Assembly: GCA_026708035.1 (NCBI GenBank) | Contig: JAPOVQ010000027.1 | Span: forward strand, 19,899 to 83,898 | DNA: 64,000 nucleotides | Reading direction: 5' to 3' | From: Chloroflexota bacterium | GTDB lineage: Bacteria; Chloroflexota; UBA11872 | In this document: positions 50,039 to 58,898 of the stretch, in pieces | Layout of the letters: every line of letters starts with the position of its first letter | Numbering within the stretch: position 1 is the first letter of the stretch | Translations under genes and position numbers: made by a program | Notes under the pieces: model-generated | The model's input: only the letters and a program-made list of their open reading frames with translations | Databases searched by the model: none | What the model was told of the DNA's origin: nothing

Positions 50039-50602
50039 CTACGGCGGCTTGAGCTCGCCAAGCCGCTCAAACTCCGCCCACCAGGCGACGTCGTCGGGGA
50101 GGTCCGAGATGTGCATCACGACCTCACCAGGCGCGAATACGGCCATCCGCTCGCCCAGGATCAGCGCCCAATCGCTGTCAGCCGTGACGTAGATGTGATT
50201 CCACCAGTCTCCCGACCACGCGATGCCGCCGGAACCGCTGACGCTGGTAAGGCTCACGCTCGGGATCGTGTCAACATCCGGCGGCTCGTCGTCCGCGAAG
50301 CGAATCCGGACAAGCCACAACCCCTCGGACACCAGGTTGATGGGGGACGTCGGCTCAGGGCCGACACCGTTGACATAGAGGAATTCCTGTGGGGCGTCTG
50401 ACCTCAGGTGCGACCCATGGACTGGTACTTCCCGAACGATCTCCGAAGTCACCATAGGTCCAGACGAGTCCGCACGCATGGCGTTCGAGATGAAGGTGTT
50501 CCATTCGGCGGTTCGGCGGTGGTCGAGCACGGCGACAGCCGCCGTCACGGACAGGGCTCCGGCGATCACGACGGCGGTCAGCGGGACGAGAATGCGCACC
50601 AT
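50039..50602 (-). CDS. Membrane-anchored hypothetical protein
   Basis: A 187-residue protein from ATG 50602, with AGGAG upstream. The N-terminal segment VRILVPLTAVVIAGALSVTAAVAVL anchors it. The rest is soluble and acidic with many beta strands (FLYVNGVGPEP, GLWLVRIRFADDEPP, IYVTADSDWALILG). No family is recognised. The predicted domain is outside the cytoplasm. Confidence 0.65.
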   Translation of the reverse strand: MVRILVPLTAVVIAGALSVTAAVAVLDHRRTAEWNTFISNAMRADSSGPMVTSEIVREVPVHGSHLRSDAPQEFLYVNGVGPEPTSPINLVSEGLWLVRIRFADDEPPDVDTIPSVSLTSVSGSGGIAWSGDWWNHIYVTADSDWALILGERMAVFAPGEVVMHISDLPDDVAWWAEFERLGELKPP

Positions 50603-50857
50603 GCGCTCTCCTGTGTCTCGTGGCGTTCTCACTTTCATTGGCGCATACCGAGCCGCTGGGCGGTCAACCCCAGCGGCTCGGTCACGTCAACTCGACACCG
50701 GTCACCGATCCTGTACCAGCATGGCAATAGCAGATCACAAGTCAACGCGATCCACGACCCAAAGCTACTATACTACGCCTGAAGCGGGCTGTGCTTAGGC
50801 GCTTGCGAATGTCTGTCCGCTTCCGACCCTATATTCTCTCGCAGAGGGAGGTGCCAG

Positions 50858-51181
50858 ATGAAGACAGTTTGGACAGTCCTGTTCACCCTCATGGCAGTGA
50901 TTACCGCCATGTCGGTCTTTGTGGCTGTATTTCAAAGTGACGAATGCGTCTGTCCTGAACCAACTACTGAAACACAAACATCCGAACAATCGACAGATCG
51001 TACGCCCATTGCCTCCAGCGCCGCCATCGCAGCGGAGCAACCCGCTGAGGAGATAGGGGCTGGCGATAGTGGTTTACTGAATGTCCTGCGAACTATCATC
51101 ACGATTACGGTGATGATCTTGCTGATTAGTTTCCTGTGGCAAGCGACGCAATTTCTTCAGGCGAAACGCAAACGCCTGTAA
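50858..51181 (+). CDS. Small bitopic membrane protein
   Basis: A 107-residue protein after GAGGGAGGTGCC. It has two membrane segments, VLFTLMAVITAMSVFVAVF and LRTIITITVMILLISFLW, joined by a Thr/Glu/Ser-rich loop with C-V-C. It ends basic (QAKRKRL). Function unknown. Confidence 0.7.
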   Translation: MKTVWTVLFTLMAVITAMSVFVAVFQSDECVCPEPTTETQTSEQSTDRTPIASSAAIAAEQPAEEIGAGDSGLLNVLRTIITITVMILLISFLWQATQFLQAKRKRL

Positions 51182-51215
51182 AGGTCACACGATAGGCCGA
51201 ATACTTGGGGGAATG

Positions 51216-51479
51216 TTACGTGTTGCCGCTCTTTACATCGATAACTTTGCCTTCAACCGTTTGGCCATCATCCAGCTGCACACGTACGATGGAGTTTCGC
51301 GCTGGCATGAGCACGACCACAATCAGGGACAGCACGGGGAAGAACAACCCAAAGATGAACCACAGAATCGACCCACGCCCTTTGGCTTGGGCGATATAGT
51401 GCGTCAGACTGGCAACGGAGAGCCAGAACATCGCACTGAGAATGACGACTACAACCGCCCATACGCCGATATCACCCAT
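51216..51479 (-). CDS. Small membrane protein
   Basis: An 87-residue protein with two hydrophobic segments (AVVVVILSAMFWLSVASL and GSILWFIFGLFFPVLSLIVVVLMP) and a short soluble end (RVQLDDGQTVEGKVIDVKSGNT). The layout resembles small superinfection or phospholipase-D-nuclease-N-like membrane proteins. No firm family. It converges with 50858-51181. Confidence 0.65.
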   Translation of the reverse strand: MGDIGVWAVVVVILSAMFWLSVASLTHYIAQAKGRGSILWFIFGLFFPVLSLIVVVLMPARNSIVRVQLDDGQTVEGKVIDVKSGNT

Positions 51480-51974
51480 GAAGGAAACTCCTGCGGGCCG
51501 TGTGCCTGACCAGACGGTAGCACAGATAAAGTGAATTGTTTCACCAGATCAGGTCAGGGTGGTAGGTCAGTTTGCCCCTGGATTCTCGCGCGCGCGGGAA
51601 TCCATCCCCATCCGTCAGCTTCCGAATCGAGGGGGTCCCACCTGCGCCAGCGGACCACTGGTCACCATACCGCAGTGCAACATCAGAGTGACCCACTACC
51701 CAGGTCAGCCCCGTCCACAGGCGGATGGCAATTCTCAGAATGCTGGCCGCTCGCTGAGCTGCTGCGGTGGACAGCCTATCTTGTGCGGCGAACTTTAGCG
51801 GGATTGCGATGCGTGACGGGCTTGTCGCCACGAGGGTTGGACGAGTGCCTGACTGCAGGTCTAGGTCGATCCTCAGCGTGGAGGCTCTTTCGCCTGTTCA
51901 GGTTGGCGGGGCCGGATGGCCCGATCAGCGGCTGACCATCAGCCGCGCGCGCTCCGTCCCCGACTCGGCCGCCG
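51480..51974. other. 495-bp gap, no gene seen
   Basis: A minus-strand frame 51541-51831 is possible but has no ribosome site. The segment lies after the 3' end of the transfer operon. No repeats or hairpins stand out. Confidence 0.3.
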
Positions 51975-53627
51975 TCAGCCGTCGGGAATGGCGCTGACGA
52001 CCTTCCAGCAGCCCGGCGTGCGCCAGACCTGCCCGAGCGGTCCGTGCGTCGCCAGCGCCGGCGCGTGGGTGACCCACAGGGGGACGTTGACCCCGGACCG
52101 GTCGATCTCCGTCCGAGCCACGCGGAGGAAGTGGATGGCCGCCAGATCGTCATGGGCGACGATGAGTATGGCGGGCGGCGCCCCATGGTCGTCGGTGGGT
52201 CGGGAGGAGGCGTAGTAGCGCAGGTAGGGCGCCAGGCGCGCCGCCATCGTGGCTGGCCGTACCGCGCGGCGCTCCCATTCGAGGAAAAAGGCCCAGGTCG
52301 TCGTCCCGCGACGCAGGACGCCGAAGGCGTCGGGATGCACAGCGCGCCGCGTATGACCGTGCCAGAAATATCGTGACGCCCGGTGGGGTGGGTCGATCTG
52401 TGCGAGTTCCCAGCCCAGGGCGTGCGCCTGCCGGGCCAAGGCCGCGATGAAGGCGTGCACGGCGGCCGTGTGCGCGACGTTGCGGAGCAACTGGCGGCTG
52501 CGCGCGCCGGCGACGTTGCGCCAGGTCAGGGGGCGAGCCGCGTCCCGCGGCGCGGCGCTCCAGCGCGTCTTGGCGGCGCCCACGGCTGCGCGGTCCCGCC
52601 GGGCCAGCAGCGCCAGCCCCCGCTCGGTAAGGACGAGGCGGCGGCCGGCGGCGGAGACGTGGGTCGCCAAGCCGAACCCTTCAAGTCTGGTCAGCAGCTG
52701 CGACACGCGCGCCTGCGAGACCCCCAGCAGCCCGCGCAGGTCGTCCCGGCTGATCCAGGGCCAGTCGGCGAGCAGGTCGAGGGCGCGCGTCTCGGCGGGC
52801 CGCAGCCGGACGGGCAACAGCCAGTCGGGCGTGTCGTGTCGCGGCGCGTCGACGTTGATCGCCTCAGGCAGGGTCGCCCGCGCCGGCGTCGGCTCCGCGG
52901 GCAGCGTGCCGCCCGGATCCAGGGCAGCGAGCGCCGACGGCAGGTCAACGATCGCGTTGATCGTGCGCGGGCGCCACGCGCGATGGTCGGGACCGCCCCA
53001 GATCGCATCCCGCTCCAGGGCCAGAAAGGCCGCCAGCGGGGCGTCCGCCAGCCGACGGCGGGCGTGGCGCAGCCGCACCTCGTCGGGCATGAGCAGCAGG
53101 ACGCCGCCGGGGCGCGGGTCCTCCCGGAGTCGCCAGAGGCGCTTGGCGAAGCCGGTGCGGTCGGCGGTGCGGCCCTGCCGGACCACGCCGACAGTGCACC
53201 CGCCGGGGAGGATGATGGCGGCATCGAGGGGCTGGGCCCGGTACCAGCGAACCTCCACGGGGCCCTTGAGCGCCGCGATGGACGCCGCGAGGCGGTAGAC
53301 GACCGCCACGGCGTCGAGGCGTGCCAGCAGGATCCGCCGCCATTGGGCGGAGACGGGACGGCTCCGGAGCAAGTCGTCCAGGCTGAGGCCGTCCGCTCGG
53401 GCCGCCAGGCGCAGGCCGGCGACGGTGGGAACGCAGCGCCGCGTCGTCCGCAGCAGATCGGTGGCGTGGGCGACCGACGCGGCCAGGCCCCGTTGTTCCA
53501 GATCGGCGACGGCGTGATAGGCGGCGCGGTCGGCCATTCCCGAGACGGCGGCCAGTTCCAACCGGTCGAGAAACGGCATCGCGACAAGTCGCCGCAGCGT
53601 CTGGACCCGGCGGTCGCCTGGACTCAC
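51975..53627 (-). CDS. Replication-relaxation family protein of element 2
   Basis: A 550-residue protein starting at a GTG that overlaps the VirD4-like stop (GTGA at 53624-53627). It has a winged helix (FLDRLELAAVSGMADRAAYHAVADLEQRGL), a middle part (VEVRWYRAQPLDAAIILPGGCTVGVVRQG), a second winged helix (ISRDDLRGLLGVSQARVSQLLTRLEGFGL) and a C-terminal domain (HPDAFGVLRRGTTTWAFFLEWERRA). All but the N-terminal HTH of the element 1 protein is matched. It is the last gene of the transfer operon. Confidence 0.78.
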   Translation of the reverse strand: MSPGDRRVQTLRRLVAMPFLDRLELAAVSGMADRAAYHAVADLEQRGLAASVAHATDLLRTTRRCVPTVAGLRLAARADGLSLDDLLRSRPVSAQWRRILLARLDAVAVVYRLAASIAALKGPVEVRWYRAQPLDAAIILPGGCTVGVVRQGRTADRTGFAKRLWRLREDPRPGGVLLLMPDEVRLRHARRRLADAPLAAFLALERDAIWGGPDHRAWRPRTINAIVDLPSALAALDPGGTLPAEPTPARATLPEAINVDAPRHDTPDWLLPVRLRPAETRALDLLADWPWISRDDLRGLLGVSQARVSQLLTRLEGFGLATHVSAAGRRLVLTERGLALLARRDRAAVGAAKTRWSAAPRDAARPLTWRNVAGARSRQLLRNVAHTAAVHAFIAALARQAHALGWELAQIDPPHRASRYFWHGHTRRAVHPDAFGVLRRGTTTWAFFLEWERRAVRPATMAARLAPYLRYYASSRPTDDHGAPPAILIVAHDDLAAIHFLRVARTEIDRSGVNVPLWVTHAPALATHGPLGQVWRTPGCWKVVSAIPDG

Positions 53628-56215
53628 GGTTCGGTGCGGCCGGGCGCAGCGGCGCCGTCCGCCTTCGGCTGCCGCCGGGTGCGGACGCGTCGCGTGCGCC
53701 GCCGCGGGGCTTGGGGTGCAGCCGGCGCCTTTGCCGGAGCCTCGCCGGCCGTGATGGCCGTGAGTTCCTTGCGGAACATCTCCACCCGCTGCTGCGACGC
53801 CAGCTCCCCGGCGGCGATCTCCGTGGCGCTGGTGGTGTACCCCGCCGCGGCGGCCCGGATGCGGGCGGCGATCGCGGCGTCGCCGGGCTCGGGCTTGCGC
53901 ACCAGCATGGAGAAGGCGGGCATGCGCTCCGTGCCCACGGTGGCCCGCACGTAGCAGTGGTGCACCGGCAGCGACGTGATGTCGTCTTCGGACACCCGGT
54001 CCTTGCCCAACTCCCAGACCAACTGGCGGGCGTCGGCGCCGGCCACCTGGAACACCGCCAGGCAGCCCACGTTGGCCAGCAGCGTGTCCCGCAGCGTGGG
54101 GGAGAGGTCGTCCAGCTTGGCCAGGCTCTGGGTGGCCAGCACGAAACTGGCCCCGAACTTGCCCAGCTCGCTGAGCATCGACTCATAGTCCACGCCGGGC
54201 ATGGCCTGCAATTCGTCCACGACGACCAGCACACCGCGCCGCTGCTCGGGCGGCCGGCTGCCCTGCTCGCGGATCACGGCGTCCACCAGGTTGAGCAGGG
54301 ACGCGCCCACCAGGGCGGCCACGTCGCGGCCCGCCTCGCCCTGCGCGGTCGAGACCAACAACACCCCGCCGTCCAGGATGACGCGGCGCAGGTTGATCGT
54401 GGAGCGGGACTGGCCCAGGATGGCGCGGGCGCGCTTCGAGGACGCGTAGTAGGAGAGGCGGGTCTGGACCGGCGCCAGCGCCTCGGCGCGATATTGGCGG
54501 TGCCAGGAGGCAAAGTCCCGCGCCCACCACTCCAGCAGGTAGGGGTCGCTGACCTTGCCCAGCACGCGGCCTCGAAACTTGCCGTCCGCGAGCAGCCGCA
54601 GGCCGTCGAGGATCGTGTACTGGTCGCCCGCGTCCGTGTCGGGGTGCGCGTTGGCCTCGTGCAGGCTCTTGACCATCTGCTCCAGGATGGACTGCATCCG
54701 GGGTCCCCACTGGTCCCAGAGGCCGCGGGCGATGCGCACCACCGAGTCCGCCGTGCGATCGCGGTCGGCAAAGATGCGGGTGTCGAGGAGGTTGATGCCA
54801 GGCGCGCCCGAAGCGTCGGCCAGATCAATGAGGCGCACCGTATCCACGAGCTCCGCGGGGACCTGCGCCGCCAGGGCGTCCACCAGGTCGGCGTGGGGAT
54901 CGACCACGACGATGGCGTCGCCGTCGCGCCCGGCGGCCTTCTCGCCCAGCTTGTGGGCGACGAGGTGGTGCATGAGGGTGGACTTGCCCATGCGGGTGCG
55001 GGCCACGTAGAGGTGGTGCCGGCGCAGCAGGTCAGCGGGGAAGCGGATCGGACGGGGGCTGCCCGCGGTGGTGGCGCCCATGTGGGCGCCGCCCCTGACG
55101 CCGCGCGCCGTGGGGATGAGCGCCCGGGCGCCCGACCGCTCCACGAGGGGCGTCTCATCGCCGGCGCTCGGCGGGTGCCACAGACACGCCGCCTCCCGCA
55201 CGCCCAAGACGCTGCGCCGGCCGAAGAGCCCCGGACCGGCGGGATGCAGCCGCGACGGGCCGGGCGCGACGGGCCGAACGTCGCTCGCCATGAAGCACGC
55301 GCCGGCCGGGTGGTCGTAGTGCCCATAGGCGGCGATCACCGGCGCCACCACCTCCTGCGCGCGCTGGCGGTGGTCGCCCTGCGGGAGGATGGCGACGATC
55401 TGGACCTCGGCCTCAAAGGCGACGCGCGAGACTTTTTCCTGGATCAGCCGCGGGTCGTCGGGACGGGTGCGCGCCCGCTGCCACCGCTGCCGGACCCAGC
55501 CCGCCAGGGCCACGCCACCCACGACGCCGAGCCCCAGCCCGATGGCCGTCCACGTGTCCCCGGCCTGCACCCAGAGGTAGCCCCGATAGGCCGCCAGCGC
55601 CACCACGCCGATCACGGCCATGGTCACACCGTCGGTGTGCAGGGGCTTGGTCTGGTAGGTATAGGTCGGGTCGTCGCGCGCGGCGCTCGGGCGCGCCTGG
55701 GCTTTGGCCAGGTGCGGCTCCGACCAGTCGGGACCCAGGGAGCGCAGCAGGAGTCGGGCCACGACGCGCTCGCCGGGGCGCAGGGCCGACAGCGCACCCA
55801 GCAGGGCGATGAGCGGATCCGAGCCGGGGTCCAGCAGGTCGTCGTCGCGGAAGACCCGCAGCGGCACGTACTCGGGGCCGCTGGACCGGAGGGTCGTGGA
55901 CCACGCCTGCTCGCCGGCGTCGAGGCGCAGGGGATCCGCCGCCGGCGGCACCTCGTGGACGCGCGCCTGGGGATAGTGGGCCGCGATCTGGCCCCGCACC
56001 ACCGCGTCGTCGCGGCAGCGGGCCATGAGCGTCACGCCGTCGGCATCCCCCGCCAGCTCCAGGGCAAAGGGTTCGGGCACCGCGATGGACTGGAGGAAGT
56101 TCTCCACGCCCAGCAGGGTGCGTTCCCCGGTACGCGGCGGCGTCACCGCCAGCAGGACGGGCGCCGGCTCGGTGTGCTGGCGACGGCACAGGGTGGCCAG
56201 GGGATTGGGTGGCAT
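53624..56215 (-). CDS. VirD4/TraG-type coupling ATPase
   Basis: An 863-residue protein from ATG 56215 after AAAGGCAGG. Two membrane segments are at about residues 198-216 and 223-240. Walker A is A-R-T-R-M-G-K-S-T near 405-413, Walker B GVLVVVDELQAMPG, and the motif ATQSLAKLDD is present. The N-terminal 195 residues form a soluble domain ahead of the membrane. It ends basic and Pro/Ala-rich. Such proteins bring relaxase-DNA to the secretion channel. The order VirB4 - VirD4 - replication-relaxation fits Gram-positive-type transfer systems. Confidence 0.85.
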   Translation of the reverse strand: MPPNPLATLCRRQHTEPAPVLLAVTPPRTGERTLLGVENFLQSIAVPEPFALELAGDADGVTLMARCRDDAVVRGQIAAHYPQARVHEVPPAADPLRLDAGEQAWSTTLRSSGPEYVPLRVFRDDDLLDPGSDPLIALLGALSALRPGERVVARLLLRSLGPDWSEPHLAKAQARPSAARDDPTYTYQTKPLHTDGVTMAVIGVVALAAYRGYLWVQAGDTWTAIGLGLGVVGGVALAGWVRQRWQRARTRPDDPRLIQEKVSRVAFEAEVQIVAILPQGDHRQRAQEVVAPVIAAYGHYDHPAGACFMASDVRPVAPGPSRLHPAGPGLFGRRSVLGVREAACLWHPPSAGDETPLVERSGARALIPTARGVRGGAHMGATTAGSPRPIRFPADLLRRHHLYVARTRMGKSTLMHHLVAHKLGEKAAGRDGDAIVVVDPHADLVDALAAQVPAELVDTVRLIDLADASGAPGINLLDTRIFADRDRTADSVVRIARGLWDQWGPRMQSILEQMVKSLHEANAHPDTDAGDQYTILDGLRLLADGKFRGRVLGKVSDPYLLEWWARDFASWHRQYRAEALAPVQTRLSYYASSKRARAILGQSRSTINLRRVILDGGVLLVSTAQGEAGRDVAALVGASLLNLVDAVIREQGSRPPEQRRGVLVVVDELQAMPGVDYESMLSELGKFGASFVLATQSLAKLDDLSPTLRDTLLANVGCLAVFQVAGADARQLVWELGKDRVSEDDITSLPVHHCYVRATVGTERMPAFSMLVRKPEPGDAAIAARIRAAAAGYTTSATEIAAGELASQQRVEMFRKELTAITAGEAPAKAPAAPQAPRRRTRRVRTRRQPKADGAAAPGRTEP

Positions 56216-56344
56216 GTCGAGATGCCTGCCTTTCGTGGTCGGCGCTTCAGTGGGATGGCGGGCCGCGCCGCGCGGCTGGTGGCCGCCGCGGGTGGGCACG
56301 GCGCGCGTCGATCGCCACGGGCATTGGGATGCGCGATGGTCGGC

Positions 56345-58558
56345 CTAGCCGTGGCGGTCGGGCCGCCACTCGATCACCTCGCACTCCTCGGGCGTGGCCT
56401 CGACGCGGATGGGGAAGCGCCCCCCGCGGGCCAGGAGCAAGCCGTCGCCCCTGGGGCAGGACAACAGCCAGCGTTGCAGGTCCTCCGGCAGGTCGAAGGC
56501 GTCGCCGACCGTGGCGATGGCCGCCGCGTCCTGCTGGAGCAACAGCTTGAAGGCCGCGTTCTGCAGCAGGGCGCGGCCCGAATGCCCGGTGATGAGCTGG
56601 GACGGATCCTCGCTCAGGAGGTCCTGGACGTCCTGGGTGATGAACTGCAAGCCCAGGCGGTGCTTCCGGGCCCGCTTGGCCATCGAGACCATGAAGGCGG
56701 CCCCCTCGGGGTGCTGCATGATCGACCACACCTCGTCCACGACCAGCAGGCGAGGTTTGGGGTTCTGGGCGGCCGCGGCCCAGACCGTCTCGGTGCAGAC
56801 CATGGCGGCGGCGGGCCGCAACTCCGGCTCCAAGAGGCGCAGGTCGAAGACGGTGACCAGCGCCTCGGTGGCGAGCAGGTCCTCGCCCTCGTCGGCGAGC
56901 AGATGCCGCAGGCTGCCGGTGGCGAAGGGCCGCAGGAGCTTGGTGAGGCCATCCTCCCCGCTGCGTTCCAAATGGGCGTAGAAGTCCTTGAAGCCTGTGC
57001 GGGTGCGGAACTCGGCGTAGTAGGCGGCCAGGGCGTGGTCCAGGGCGGCCCGCCGCTCGGCGCCCAGCCGTTCGCCGATCATCACCTCGATGAGGCGGCG
57101 CAGGCTGCCGACGCGCTGGAGCAGTTCCTCGCTGTCGCCCCGCTCGATGACGAAGGGGTTCATGCCCTGGCCGGGGACGCCGGGCGACAGCACCCGCCCG
57201 CCCGCGGCGCGGGCCAGATCGGCGTACTCGCCCTCGGGGTCGATCACGTAGGCGACGACGCCGCGGGCGAGGCCCCGCAGCACGCCCAGCTTGGTGGCGA
57301 ACGACTTGCCGCTGCCGGAGCGGGCCAGCACGGCGGTGTTGGCGTTGAGATGCGTGCCGTCGAAGGGGTCGTAGACCACCGGCGCGCCGGCCCGCAGGTC
57401 GATGCCGACCAGCGTCCCCCGCCGGGTGTCCAGATCGGGCGGCGCGAAGGGATAGCAGCGGGCCAGGGACGAGGTGTCCAGGGTGCGCCACGCGCCGATG
57501 GCGTTGAGGCCCAGGGGCAGCGTGGACAGGCGACCCTCGCGCTGGCGGAAGCTCAGCCCGTCCAGCATGCCCAGCGTGGCGGCGACGTGGGCCCGGGCCC
57601 GCTGGGTCGCCTCCTCGAGGGACGTCGCGTCCGGCGCGTGCAGGGTGATGGCCAGCGACGCATGAAAGAGTCGCTCCCGGCCGCGCTGCACCGCGTCGCG
57701 CAGCCGGGTGACGTCCTCCAGGGCAATCGCCGCCTCGGGGGCCATGGTGCGGCCCCGGCGCAGCGACCATGACTGCGCCGACTCGAAGCGCACCTTCTGC
57801 CACTCCAGGGTCCGGGCCGCCTGCGCGGCGGGGATCGGCCCCAGGTGGAGGGCCAGGTCCATGGGCGTCCCGGTCGCCATGAGGCCTCGGAGGAACCCTG
57901 GCGAGAGCGACCGGGGCCAGTGGCCCAGATGCAGCGAGCGGGTCAGGTGGTCCCCGACGCGGATGTCGCGCCGGTTGATCGTGACCGCCGCGGGCGCGTC
58001 CGCGTCCGGCTGGGTGGGGGACCCGCCCAGCGCCGAGGCGACGAGCACCATCCGCAAGGGACGGCCCGTCAGGGGATGGACCGTCAGGCCGGCGCGCGCC
58101 AGCAGCCCCCGCAGGTCGTCCGCCCGCTCGACCTGGCAGATGGCGTAAAAGCGCCGGTCCAGGACGCCGTCCCGCGTCTCCAGGTCCTCAAGGAGCCGGT
58201 GCAGCGAGTCGGCGGCGGCCCTGGCCTGGTCGGACAGGTTCGCCGGTTGGGCGTCCCGCAACGCCGTCCGCAACCCGCCCAGCAGCGGCGGATGCTGGCG
58301 CACGAGCAGCTGCGTGGAGAAGTCCAGGGCGTTGAGGGTCCCGGCGAAGGCGCCCAGCTTGGGCTCATCCGGCTCCAGCCCCAGCACCTCCAGCACGCCG
58401 ACCTTCACCCCGTCGGCCCGCACCAGGCCGTCCTCCTCCACGTGGGAGAGCAGGAAGCCCTCGGGCAGGGGAAGCGGCGGCGTGGGTGGGGCCGCCGCGG
58501 GGTTCCGGCGGTGGACGCGGGCGGTCAGCCGGTGCAGGTTCGTACGCAGGGGGTTCAC
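56345..58558 (-). CDS. VirB4/TraC-type ATPase
   Basis: A 737-residue protein. The N-terminal VirB4-like part runs to about residue 340. The ATPase part has Walker A L-A-R-S-G-S-G-K-S near 411-419 (HLNANTAVLARSGSGKSFATK), the acidic YVIDPEGEYADLARAAGG, Walker B PRLLVVDEVWSIMQHPEG and the helical GLQFITQDVQDLL. This is the core motor of type IV secretion. It needs the membrane partners encoded on either side. Confidence 0.9.
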   Translation of the reverse strand: MNPLRTNLHRLTARVHRRNPAAAPPTPPLPLPEGFLLSHVEEDGLVRADGVKVGVLEVLGLEPDEPKLGAFAGTLNALDFSTQLLVRQHPPLLGGLRTALRDAQPANLSDQARAAADSLHRLLEDLETRDGVLDRRFYAICQVERADDLRGLLARAGLTVHPLTGRPLRMVLVASALGGSPTQPDADAPAAVTINRRDIRVGDHLTRSLHLGHWPRSLSPGFLRGLMATGTPMDLALHLGPIPAAQAARTLEWQKVRFESAQSWSLRRGRTMAPEAAIALEDVTRLRDAVQRGRERLFHASLAITLHAPDATSLEEATQRARAHVAATLGMLDGLSFRQREGRLSTLPLGLNAIGAWRTLDTSSLARCYPFAPPDLDTRRGTLVGIDLRAGAPVVYDPFDGTHLNANTAVLARSGSGKSFATKLGVLRGLARGVVAYVIDPEGEYADLARAAGGRVLSPGVPGQGMNPFVIERGDSEELLQRVGSLRRLIEVMIGERLGAERRAALDHALAAYYAEFRTRTGFKDFYAHLERSGEDGLTKLLRPFATGSLRHLLADEGEDLLATEALVTVFDLRLLEPELRPAAAMVCTETVWAAAAQNPKPRLLVVDEVWSIMQHPEGAAFMVSMAKRARKHRLGLQFITQDVQDLLSEDPSQLITGHSGRALLQNAAFKLLLQQDAAAIATVGDAFDLPEDLQRWLLSCPRGDGLLLARGGRFPIRVEATPEECEVIEWRPDRHG

Positions 58559-58577
58559 AGTCGTCGCCTCCTCGGCG

Positions 58578-58898
58578 TCATGGAATGGGGACCATGCCGC
58601 GCAGCAGGGCCAGCGCCACGCCTTTGGCCGAGAGCACGAGCACCAACCCCATGACGGCCCCCAGGACGGCGCTCCGGGCCTTGCCGGCGCCGCGCCCCTC
58701 CCCGCCCTCGACCATCAGGACGACGCCCGCCCAGACGATGGCGAACAGGCAGCAGCCGCTGGCGGCGTAGGCCATCGCGGTCAGCACCTGGTCGAAGGCA
58801 TGCAGCATCGACTGCTCCTCGGCTTGCGCCGCATTCAGCACGGCGAGGGCACGGCTGGGGTTGAGCTGAACGCGTATGAGACGACTCACCACGGCCAC
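58578..58898 (-). CDS. VirB2/TrbC-like small membrane protein
   Basis: A 106-residue protein from GTG 58898, overlapping the previous gene by 13 bases. Two hydrophobic segments (MAYAASGCCLFAIVWAGVVLMVEG and SAVLGAVMGLVLVLSAKGVALALL) flank a charged turn (GRGAGKAR), as in VirB2 pilins. It has no signal peptide; a long leader of about 35 residues is atypical. Confidence 0.65.
   Translation of the reverse strand: MAVVSRLIRVQLNPSRALAVLNAAQAEEQSMLHAFDQVLTAMAYAASGCCLFAIVWAGVVLMVEGGEGRGAGKARSAVLGAVMGLVLVLSAKGVALALLRGMVPIP

Noticed and set aside
53711..57772. A 1353-codon open frame on the + strand
   Set aside because: It is antisense to the VirD4-like and VirB4-like genes, which have Walker motifs. 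Long antisense frames are common at this GC content; its composition (Gly/Arg/Gln/His-rich) has no domain.
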